Source of the DNA: Kryptolebias marmoratus
Taxonomy: Eukaryota > Chordata > Actinopteri > Cyprinodontiformes > Rivulidae
DNA: 64,000 bases
Direction of reading: 5' to 3'
Assembly (NCBI RefSeq): GCF_001649575.2
Contig: NC_051436.1
Span: 10,077,644 to 10,141,643, forward strand
Below are positions 27,001-39,300 of the stretch, piece after piece. The stretch's first letter is position 1. Each line of letters opens with the position of its first letter. Position numbers and translations under genes: made by a program. The notes beneath the pieces are model-generated. The model ran no database searches and had not been told where the DNA came from. It was given only the letters and a program-made list of their open reading frames with translations.

Positions 27001-30000
27001 TTCTGACTGAACTTTGGGGCATCCGCCGAGACGCGCCGGGGCTGGTTCTGACACGACGGGTTCACTGACCCGGCATCATTCCGAGTCTCACCTGGTCGAT
27101 CCACAGCTTCCCCACGATGATGTTGTGCACCGTGGTGGTGACCTTCTTCCACGTGTAGTGGTGGTTGCCCTTGCCGAAGACCGCGTGAATCGTGCCTGCG
27201 ATAAACACGCAAGTCAGAAACAACAAACAAAACTATGTTTAGACAACAACGCACGACTGACGAAGCTTTCAATAACGCGTAGGCGTAACCGAAAAACATA
27301 ACTCATGCTTGTGTCATTATCCCTTCAAACATTCTGATCATCTGATCGAGCGCACCCTTTTGTGCCTCTAAAGCCTTCAACAAAGCAGCGTCGGCGTCAC
27401 GCCCTCATTCTGCCACGTGAAGCCAACAAAAGGCTGCCTGCGTCTCACCTAGAGGCATGATGGACAGGTATTTGCCTCGGAACTTGCTGGCAACGGTGAT
27501 CTCCTGCCTCAGGGTCCAGCCGCGTTCAGATATCACGTGATGGGCCGCCGCGGGCGGGTGGTGACTCACCTGCGAGGAAGAGCGAAATAATGACTTGAGA
27601 AAAAGAAAAGACGCTCGAGGACTCGCTTCGCCCGAGCCGCCGCCGCCGCTGCTGTTTGCATGCGCGGCCCATCCCTGCCAGGTTTGGAAGAACATTTTAT
27701 CCTCTAAAGAATTCCTCTGTTGAGAGAAAAAAAAACATGCCGAGCAGCCTCGCCGTACGATCCAAGCGTTCATTGTTGACAGGATTAAAGACCTGGCCAC
27801 ATTAATCCAGCGCACAAAGCTTTAATCCGTAAATACGCATCCTCCTATCAAACATTTATTCAAACATCTTTAAAATCCTGAAATAAAAACGTCCACCTTT
27901 CTAGTTTAGTGGGTCTTTTGAGAGAAAAAACCTGAAACGCGTCATTGAAGCTGCTCCTATTTGAAGGAATTCTGAATAAATCCTACTTCCTGTCACTCAT
28001 CGATGTTGCTTTCACTTCCTGGCTTCTGCTTTGTTTTTGGTTTTTGCTTTTTTGGTTTCCCCGCCATCTCACCTGCTCGCAGAGCGAGCGGTAGCCGCTT
28101 TCCCTCTGGCGGTCCAGCTCGAACGTCTCCCCCAGCAGCGGGTTGAAGGGCTTGCCCGTGCGGTAGACGGTGGTGGAGTACGCCGACACGCAGAAGGCCG
28201 CCACGTAGCACATCTGCTCCAGCGAGCTGTGGCACTTGGCGGCGCGGTCCAGCAGCTCGTGGTACTCGAGGTCCTCGGACAGGCGCTGCAGCATGGAGAG
28301 GGGCTCGTTGAAGTTGACCTGCGAGCGCAGAGAAGGAGGAGAGCTTTCAGGCGAGGTGCGTGAAAAAAAATGAGCACTCCTTGGAGGAATGCATATCGCC
28401 CGCCGCCGTTCATGAAACTAAAATCATCATGAAGTTCAGCCGTTTTTTTAGTCAAATCTTAAAATTAACTGCAAACTCTCAGCCCCCACCACACCAATCT
28501 TCAGCTGAATATCTCTAAAACCGACTGCGTTAAAGCTCACTGTCTCTACAGTTGATCAGCTGTGGCGGCCATCTTGAATTGGACCGACTTTAAAAAGACA
28601 ATCGAAATGCGTTCAGCTGTTTTTAGCCACCGGCTCACAGACGGGAACAAGCAGAAGGAAGCTGCTGAAGTTTAGGCGCCTGTCTGGGTCCAGACGGAGG
28701 CAGAATGTCGCTGCGCCGCGGCTGCCGGAGATCAGCTGGCGGCTGGATCCCGACTCGAGAGCGTCCGCTGGTTTTGCGAGAAAGCGCAGCCGTGGTTTTT
28801 GAACATGGCGGCCGGCGAAACTGTATTCTAGGCTGCGCACATAATTTTCTCGTTCCCTCCCACTGCCCACGTCCAGAATTTCATCTACTGGCGTCCAATT
28901 TCAAAATTAAGTTCGTGAGGATTAAATAATCCTTATATTCTATCTGTGTGACTTTTTAGACCTGGACGTTAACGGTCTGGAGCCTCGGATGTTTCGTGTC
29001 AGAGGAGAAAAGTCCGCTCTGATGCTCCTGAGAGGAGCTGGAGACGCCTGCTGTGACGAGGCTTTGCGACAAGTTTGGGTTCCCGCCTTTCCTTTTCTCT
29101 TGTGTACGTCGTCTACGACCGAGCGAAGCTCGTCGAAACATACTGACAGCGTCGCGGCCTTCTAGTTTCCAAACAAGACTTTCCAAGCGAGGCCGCGGGT
29201 GGCAGCAGGTGGTTCGATTCTTGCGCGCACTTCCGTAGTAGTTTTACTTCCAGCAAAAGAAATATGGGTGAAACAATAACTAAAATTCTCTTATAATTTA
29301 GATGAAAAGGAAAGTTAACTTAAACCGATTCTACAAACTCAAAAAGTGGAGAAAAAAATAATCATTTTACAAAAACCTCCGGTCGTCACGCCGGACATTT
29401 GTCAAACAAAACGCTCTCCCCACCGATAATGGGAGGGCCCAAAATTTACAAAAATAACCGAAACAATTCCAAATATTGTGATTGCAAAACTAACTGAAGT
29501 ATATTCTAACTGCCCTAATTAAGATTAAATTGATAGAAATTATGGTTTACAAAAGATTAAACATAAGTGGCCACAACGAACAGACAGCATTTGCTGCCTA
29601 ACTGTCCGTTCGGTCCGGATGACGCAGCCAGGAAGCAAACCTGCGCGCAAGGCGACGCCTGGAATACAGGATCTCGGATTCTGGGGCGAGCGGCCCGGCT
29701 CGTTTCGTGTGTTTAATAAACATAACTTCATTCCTGATTCCACTGTAAACCTGTCAGCGGAGCTCTATCAATCACCCGGCGCCTCCGGTGAGGAACGCCG
29801 CCCAACCGGTCGGGCCGAAATGAAAAGTTATCCGTCTGTCAGCGAGGCCGGGGCTCGTACCGCGCGGTGATCTTTTTGATGTTGGGACGAGATTGTTGGC
29901 GTGTTTTTAATACGCGGCGACCGAGCGGGAAAAAAAAAAAAAAAAAAAAAAAACAACCAGCTGACAGTGTAAACGAGATGAACCTGCCTCAGGCATGTTC

Positions 30001-30320
30001 TGTTTCAGCATTGTTTCCGTCACGTTCCCACAAACTGTGGACATCAGAAACCGGACTAAACCTAAAGGAGGAGGTCTGTGGAAATAAATCCTCAAAAACA
30101 TAGATAATAATAAATATTAGGCACTAATTATTGTACATTCAAAGCGACAGAAATGACAAATGTCTGATCTAATTCTGAATTACTTGGTTTGTTTTTTATT
30201 TAATTCAGACTTTTAAGTTTCTGTTTAATTACTGATGTCATTTTTTGCCTCTAATGTATGTTTTATTTGAAGTTCTTAACCCTACAATTCTGTATTACAA
30301 TGGGATTTATAAATTCTGTC

Positions 30321-30358
<38 letters not shown>

Positions 30359-33300
30359 GAAGTTGAGGAACAGAAGAGAACTGGTGGCAGCATTGAGGAT
30401 CTCAGGCGCCACCTACTGGCTGCTTTGTGAGTTAACCGCTGTTAGTGAAGGATAATAAGTCAGACCCTCCAGGATTTCGCGATGTTGCGATCGCAACTAT
30501 TAACGCAAAATCACGCAAACCCCGCGAAATCGCAACTTTTTGCAACTTTGCCCAAAACACCGCAACTTTAACCCACCGTTTCTGCGGTCTAGTCTCTTCT
30601 TTGTGGGTTTGTGTCGTGTGGAATACAAAATAACCCCAAATAACTCACAAAGAAGACACATGACATCATTTCCTGTTAACATCAGAATGCCGGGAGCGTG
30701 CAGGAGCAGCGATCGAAGCCAAAATGTGCGCTAATGCTTCACATCTGCCCACAAAGATTTCAGCAAACCAGTTTCTTGTCCAGCTGCAGGAGAGTGGGGG
30801 GAAGCTGTTCTGCACGTCCTGCAGTGTAATCACGGAACATAAACGCATCGACAAACACTTCCTGTCTGCAAAACGTGAGGAGAGCTGCAGACGAGGGACA
30901 ATCCAGAACTGGTCCTGAATGTCAGTTTAGAAGCTATCAAAGTTCTCAAATAAAGCACCTTTTGAGAATGTCAATGTTTGTTGGTAATTATCTTACAAAA
31001 CTAGGAAGTATTTTTGGTTTATATATTAAAAGTTATGTTTTTTTATTGATTTTAGTAACAAAAAAAAAAAACAAGCAACTTTTAGGAAAATGCCCTGCGA
31101 AATCAGGCATTTTAGCCCGCAACAATCACAAAAAATGCCTGCGAAATCCTGGAGGGACTGATAAGAGTTTAATATTCACACGTTCTCATGTTGTGGGGAA
31201 ATTACTCAGTAAACAAACAGGTCTCGCTGCTTATTAAAGCATTCTTGATAACAGGTGTAATTAAAAAGCGTTTGTAAGCAAAGCGCACGCGGAGGCAATT
31301 ACCTGATCGCTTTCGTTTGATGGTGGGAACGACATCTAACCCGTCATTAAAGCCTCTGAAGCGACTGCCAGCGCTATTCGAAACGCGAAGAACGATTTTT
31401 GCCGACGAAGAGGAGCTCGACGCTCGCGGAAGTAACTGAGATGGTAACGAAATGAAGGCAGAGTTTAAAAATAATCTTTCAACACTGAGCGTCTTCAAAC
31501 ATAAAAAAAATCCAGTTTCTAGTCAACTGGATCCAAACATGCGGCGCAAACGTCAACAAAAAGGCTGAAAGACAAATAAAACACGCCGGACGGGACAAAG
31601 GAAGGGAAACTGAAAGCAGAAATGTCTAAGTATTTAAAAAAAAAAACAAGAAGGAGAAAAAAAAACTACCAAACACAGACACAAATAAATGTCTGCGCCC
31701 AGGATTTACAAACTCTACAGATCATCTTACACTTTTAGATGTCTTTGGGTTTTAGAAATCCAAAATGTTCAGAAGGTAAAATGAAATTGTTCTGAATCTT
31801 TGATGATTTTTTTTTAATCACAATCTCATCGAATCAAACTATCCCCGTCCTTCCTCATAAGTCATCAGCCGGCGCAAAAAAAAACCGGTTCTTTGGTATT
31901 TTCTATTTTGAAAATGTTGCAATTGTGTTGTTATGATAACAAGAAGACAGTTTCAGCTGCTCCCTTTGTCCTCCAGCCAACTGACATTTCTGTTTTTGTT
32001 TTTTGGTTTTTATTTGGCTCCAGAGATGCTGATGCTACATGACTGCGTGCAGTGAAGTCAGCGGGCGAACGCAGAGTCACCCTGACTGCACGAAGCCTCG
32101 GCTCCAAACCAGACCTTCCAGGATTTCGCGATGTTGCGATCGCAACTATTAACGCAAAATCAAGCAAACCCCGCGAAATCGCGACTTTTTGCAACTTTGT
32201 CCAAAACACCGCAACTTTAACCCCAAATAACTCACGAAGAAGACATGCGACGTCACTTCCTGTTTACATCAGAATGCCAGGAGCATGCAGGAGCAGCGAC
32301 CGAAGCCAAAATGTGCGCTAATGCTACATATTTGCCCACAAAGATTTCAGCAAAACACCGCAGTGAAGTTAGTTTGAAGTTGGATGTTGGATATTCGCGC
32401 TCCGCGGAGTTAGCGGCGTCTAGCTCACGGCTGACTTAGCCGTCCCTAAGTGAACCGCCGCGTGTGAGAGAAGGGGCCGGCAGAGAACGGCTGGCCGACA
32501 TTAGCGTTCCTGTTTCTGGTCAGCCGTGAGCTAGACGCCGCTAACTCCGCGGAGCGCGAATATCCAATATCCAACTTAAAACTAACTTCACTGCGGTCGC
32601 AAACCAGTTTCCTCCCCAGCTGCACGAGAGTGGGGGGGAAGCTGTGTTGCCCGTCCTGCAGTGTAATCATGGAACATAAACGCATCGACAAACATTTCCT
32701 GTCTGCAAAACGTGAGGAGAGCTGCAGACGAGGGACAATCCAGAAATGGTCATGAATGTCAGTTTAGAAGCTATCAAAGTTCTCAGATAAAGCACCTTTT
32801 GAGAATGTCAATGTTTGTTGGTAATTATCTTACAGAACTAGGAAGTATTTTTAGTTTATATAATAAAAGTTATGTTTTTTAATTGATTTTAGTCAAAAAA
32901 ATCGCGACTTTTAGGAAAATGCCCCGCGAAATCAGGCATTTTAGCCCGCAACAATCACAAAAAATGCCCGCGAAATCCTGGAGGGACTGCCAAACACTCA
33001 CGGGCATGGGGATCTTGGACAGGTCTTTGCCGATGCAGTTCTTCATGATGCTCCACAGGTTGAGGGAGTAGTTGGGTTTGTCCGGGATGCGCGTCCGCCG
33101 CTTCTTCAGGGGCGCCGAGTCCTGAGAGGGGGACTCCGGGTTCATCGCCAGAGGCTCCTCGTTGAGCTAAGGCCAAACGGAAACTTTTATCCGAAACTAG
33201 CCTCTCAAACACAGTTTCATTCGACCGTAAAGAGCTCGGCTGCGGCGGGACGTACCGACTGATCGTCCGCGCACATTTCGCTGTTGAGGCCGCTGGCGTT

Positions 33301-36300
33301 ACTGCTCGATCTTCTGAAAGAGATTCGAAATTAAAACCAGATCTACTCTGTCCTATAAAAAAAAAAAAAAAAACACGATCTTAAAGCAAAACTCGATCGA
33401 GCATTTTCTGAACGGACAAAGACGGATAAAAATAAAAAAAGCAACGTGTCACAGAAGGATGCGGGCTCTAAAAGCTAAATAAGGGCTGAGAGAGAAAAAC
33501 ACTGACTTGTGGAACTGAGGGTCAGCCGGGACGGTGATGAACTCGGGAGCGTCCTCCATGGCGTCGAAAAACTCGTTGTCGTCGTCCTCGTCGCTGGCTT
33601 CGCCTTTCCCCAGCCCCGCGGCGCCTTAAAATAAATAAAAACAAACAAAATGACTTCGATGAAACCCTTATTTTGTTTTACACGACAACAGATTTCGTCC
33701 CTTCAGACTTTATCTGAAAGTGAAACCAGCTGCTGCCATCATTCCAGCTGAAGAGAACAACTTCATTAATCAGTCGTTTAATCGTCCGGTCGATTAAACA
33801 CTTATTTTGGGCGTTTGCATTTATATAAAAACACTGAAAGGAACGAGGGATGGGCAGTGGCTTTCCAATATTTGAAGTCTACCGTATTTTCCCAACCGCG
33901 TGGACACGGCCGTGTTTGAAGCAACCGAAGTCACAAAGTGACAGCTGAGATTAGCGCTCGTCGAAGTCGCTTTCTCTGCTTTTCAAACGGCTCGTTGCTG
34001 CGCCGACATGCGCAGAGGATGTATAAGCACGTGTTGTAAAAATAATGACTCACTGCCAGTTTTTCTTATATCTGGAGCGGCGGCTGGGAGATGAATGAGG
34101 GCTGGAATACTCAAAGCAAAATTTAAGAATGACCGGACAAATTCGAGGAGAGTTTTCGCTTAAAATGCCCGACAGAAAGACGAGCGTTTGAAACCTAAAG
34201 GAGTGAGTTTATCAGGCCCTAGAGGGTTAAAGGGTCAGTTCAGATCTTTTTAAATCCACTTCTATAACCTGAGGGTCACATCGGCAGCAGTGGTTACTGT
34301 CTAGAATTGGTTAGAATAAATAAATAAAGAGAGAGAAGATGGAAAGAAAAAGGGAGAAACAGCGACCGTGTTCCGGTGACAAACCTACCCTTATTGTCCA
34401 CGATAGCGTTAGCCTGCGCTGCCCCCCTGAACGCCCGCTCCAGGTGGTTGTGCTGCTTGGCCAGCTGCTCCAGAGCCTCCTCCAGCCTCACCCGCTGCTC
34501 CCGCTCCGCCTGCAAAGCCTTCTGCCACCGCTTGCTGTGAGCCTGCGCCAGGGCCAGGAAGTCTCTGCAGGCCTGAGGACACACAAAGCGCTCGCTGAAA
34601 ACAAAGGACCTAACTGCTAACGCCACAAACCCGTCGAGCCCCCCTTGCTAATGAGGCGTACCCCGACATGACCCCGCTGTCACCGCAGTTAGCGGTTACT
34701 AACGGAGCAGGGAGGCGAGACCTACATTGATCATGGCGTTGGAGGTGATGCGGAACAGCGTGGCTCTCTCTGTCACCTGGCGGATCTTGTCCCCGGCCTC
34801 CCCGGTCAGACGTAAACTGTCCAGCTCAGACAAAGACCTGAGGAGTTGGATCAACATTTAACCAATTCAGAACATAATCAACAGCGAGCGTCTGATCTGT
34901 TCGGTTTATTCAACAGATTAGGACAGTTTTCCCGTTGAGGACAGTATCTAAAACAGGGGTGCCCAATCCTGGTCCTGGAGGGCCTCTAACCTGCATGTTT
35001 TAGTTGTTTCTCTGCTCTTCAGCAGGTCTTCCGAGTTCTGCAGCAGCCTGCTAATCACTCAGTCATTCAAATCAGGTGTGTCACAGCAGAGAAACATCTA
35101 AAACCTGCAGGACGGCGGCCCCTCCAGGACCAGGACTGGACACTGCTGATCTAAGTGCTGCCCTTTTTTTTTTAGTTAAAAGCAGAAAAACAAACTAAAG
35201 GTCAGCATCTGAGACAGAAAGCTACAAAAACTCTACCTAAAAATGTTTTTAAATCCCCCCCCCCCCCCGAATGTTAGCGCGGTTATTGTTCAGTCGTGGA
35301 TCCTTGAATGATGAGTAAGAACAGGAGGATGAGTCACGCCTTCGGCTGCTTCCTGCGAAGCGATAAACGGCGTTAGCCTGACCTCTGGAGGGCAGAGCCG
35401 TGCTTCGAGATCAGGTCGTTGCACGTGCTGAGGTCCTCCACCTTGCTGCCCAGCGTCCTGAGAGTGGACTGGACCTCCGAGTTCTGCGACCCCCCACCCT
35501 GGCTGGGGGCCACGGGCAGGGGGGACATCGAGAAGTCGTCGCCCGAGTCATCTGTAAAGAAAAAAAAAAAGAGAAAAACATCAACTAAGAATTAAATTAA
35601 ACCCACATTTATTACTTTGTTGCCCTTTTTTTTCCCCCTGATAAAACACAGGAAACTGCTGGAGTGAAGACAGCCCACACAACAAGGACTCGTAACAGAT
35701 CTGGTTCTGGTTCTGGTTCTGGTTTTACCGGACTCGGCCTGCATGCGGACCGCCTTGGCCTTCGCCAGCTCCAGGGCGGTGATCCACCTCTGCCGCTCCA
35801 CCTCGCAGCTGGCCTTCAGGTGGTACGTCTGAGCGCCCCCGTTGGAGATGACGAAGTTGCAGGCGTCGTCCACGGTGATGGTTGCCGTGGCCAGGTTGAT
35901 CGTGCCCCGGCACGTGTGGCCCATCTCCGCCTGGGTCCTAGTCGCCGGGAGAGGTCGAGTTAACCACGTCGAAAACGGACGCCCGCGAACACAACAGGTG
36001 CTACGTCGCCATTTTCGACCTCGGTTTTCAACACCGTGTTGTTAGTTAATGTGTGTGTGTGTGTGTGTAAAAGTGCGTGTATTTGTATCGAACCTTCGTG
36101 GTGGCCAGGGTTCCTACACACTTCCCAGACTCAAATTTCCAAAAATCCTGTTAGTTTGGAAGCCATTTTGATATCAAAACACCTAAATTTACTGCAGATG
36201 TTTGCACAGTTGCGTAGTTTTATACTTCATATGTAAGAGGTTAATAATCTGCAGATATAGATCCATATAATGGCCTTTACTGTCATCAACATATTAAGAG

Positions 36301-39300
36301 GATTCAGACTAAACGTCAATCACCATCGTTAAAGACCAACTGGTTTTATCACCCAAGGCATGACGACTAACACAGCTGAGTGAACAAAAACAAATCAGCT
36401 GCTACATAAAACCAAAATAAGACATCATGATTACAAGCTTTTTTTTTTTAAATTGCACATTTATCATGGCTGCATTGCAACCCCGAGTGGCTAAATCTTT
36501 AACTTCTTGTCGGATTGAGAGCAAAGAGAGTGAATATCATTGTAAATTAAAAGCTGTTCGAATCCACAGGGGACCTTCAGGACTGAGTGAGGAATAATTA
36601 AACTGCAGGGATCAAAATCTGACGGGACATCAGGGTTTGTAAGATTTCTGCGGAGCTGCTTTTACGCTGCAGAAACTCAGAAAACGAAGCCTGAAGACGT
36701 TTAGACAAAGCCCCGACGCTCGAAAACGGGATTTATCGGCGACCTTCGGGTAACAGGAACTCAAACGGACATTTTTTTTTTTTATCCCTGCTGTTTTGTG
36801 AACACATGAAATTATATTTTATAATCCCACCGTGGAGCCACCATGTCAGCGCAGTTGTTGGTTTGAAAATCTTTAACTCTTTGAGGCAAACTTTAAAAGT
36901 TACTTCCTGTACAGGATTCATTAGGAACAATAAAATGTTAAAACTCCTGACAAAACTTTGCGCTTACATAAAACACATTTTACACACTGTCCTCGAGTAG
37001 AAAACAGCCTCTCCTCGCATATGAAACACTTCCACACTGTCTGCTGCAAGTTTCTGCTGAAAGTCACGTGATAACTTCGACGGAATTAGACGTTCTCCAC
37101 CCTCGACAGCAGGGGGCGCCATCGAGACAATTGAAACGCGCCGGGAGGATGAATATATATTTTTTATCTTTATTTAACAGTTTACAATACAAAAAAAAAA
37201 AGAGTACAATGATTCTTTAAATGAGAAAAATTACAAAAGCCGTTTCATAACATGACAGAGAGAAAACAAACAGGGAAGAGGGCATTAATTAAAGAAATTA
37301 AAATTAACCAAAAAAAAGAAAAGAATTTGCTAGCATTTTTTCACCTGTTACAAAATTTAAAGATTTTAAGACGTTAGCGCATTCTTCATGCTTCATATTA
37401 CGTTTACATTCAAAGAGACAGCATTTATGTATATAATGTTTAGCTAATGTGATCAAATTATTGATACTACATTCACTCCTCCTAATCTTATTAAATCTTA
37501 CTAAAACACCCAAATTTCATTTTTTTATGTGAGAGCAGGTAGTTGAATCCCTTTGGATCCACATCTGAAAAATGAGCGAAAACCTCTGAACTATAATGCA
37601 ATCAAAGAAAGAAAGAAAAAAAGAAAAAATATTTAAGATTCACACTTTTTCTTTTTTTGTTCATTTTATTTTCTTTGAATATTGCCTTTGTTTCCTGTTT
37701 GTTTTATCTCTGTCATGTTATAAAACAAATTTTGTAATTTTCTAATGTAAAGAATTGTTAGTACTCAGTCTGTTTTGTATTGTAAACTGTTAAATAAAGA
37801 TTTAAATATATATATATATATATCCTTGTTTCAGTTGTCTCAATGGCGCCCCCTGCTGTCGAAGATGAGAACGTCTAATCACATCCAAGGTTTCACGTGA
37901 CTGTTGGCAGAAACTTGTAGCTGAGTTTGGAAGTGTTTCGTATGGGAGGAGAGTTTTGTGCTCGAGGACAGTTTGTAAAATATGTTTTAAGTTCGTGCAA
38001 CGTTTTGTCAGGAGTTTGACTCCATAAAAACGCAATAATGTCATTCTGAAGTAATATGACCTTCATTCATCCACTTCGCAGAACAAGAGGAACAAATAAA
38101 CACTTTAAATTCCAATAAATGTCAGCAAAGAATCATGCAGCTACATGGACTACAAATGAAAGTAAAATGGCCTGTATAAAAAAAAAATTTGACTCCCAAA
38201 TATTCACTTCAAATCCACATGTCTGTCTTTCTGAGCTGCTCTTTGGAAGTCTGGAAGAAGATAACCCCGATTTGTTTTTTGCTGAGTCGGTCTGTGCAGC
38301 CGATTGCACAACATTTGCTCTACAGTTTACTTCTGTTTTCTGGGTTTTGAAGCTGCTTACGGGTCGCTGTCATTACCGGAGAGGTGGTGGGGTATGTGCC
38401 ACTTCTGTGGGCCGTCCCCTCAGTGAGAGACATCAGCTTCACGTGGCAAAACTCTACAGATGTGGTTGCAACATGCTTCGGACATTTCACCAATGTCTGC
38501 GCTAAATTTATTTAGCGAGGCCACCTGTCCGCTCCCAACCCGTTCACCCTGTGTGTGTTTTTAATTCGTTAAACAAACGACGCATGGCGGCGCTGCAGCT
38601 AACTGGGTCGGGAAGCGATCGACCTCATTCATTCATTTCTCAACTCAGATGGAATCAAACATTTTCTGACAGACGTCGGCAAAGAGCCGAGCGAGAGCGG
38701 GCACCTTCCACTGCTTTGCTCAGGTGTTATCCATGAAGGAATAAGCTGAAAATTTACAGCCAATCAGACAATTCCTCAGCTTCAGTTCCAGAAAGTTAAA
38801 CTCAGGACTTCCTACTGCTGCCTGTTAAAGAACTGGATAAATTTAGACCCATTCTGATGATCAGTTTTGACAATAAACTGGTAACCAGTAGAATTCAAAC
38901 TGTTGGATTTGTCTTTAAAAGATCAATCCAATGGTGTCAAAATATGTTGTGTTTGATGAGGTTATAAACATCAGGGGGGCCTTGATAATTTATTACAATT
39001 TAATCAAACATTTGAATCGGTAAGGGTGGGGGGGAGGCCACATTCGGAGCTTAGGATCCTGCTCAGAGTGGCGAAGCTGCATCAGCGAAGGCGCCACTTT
39101 ATAAAAAACGAAACAGGATCAGAGAAGCCAAACTATCGGCCTCCACTATACAACAGATGCAGCAGCGGCGTCTGAGCTTCCTCCTTCCTGTCAGCCCGGT
39201 CATGACACCTCGGGCCCAGGACACCGGCGACACCAAACTGACAAACATTTGAAGAAAAAAAAAAAATTCCCAGAACAACAACAACAAGCTGTTTCTGACT

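Noticed and set aside
32362..32600. Considered whether the long hairpin is a microRNA precursor
   Set aside because: The arms are 79 bp with an 83-base loop and the unit sits inside a transposon as an insertion; this fits a MITE, not a miRNA gene, unless small-RNA data show otherwise.
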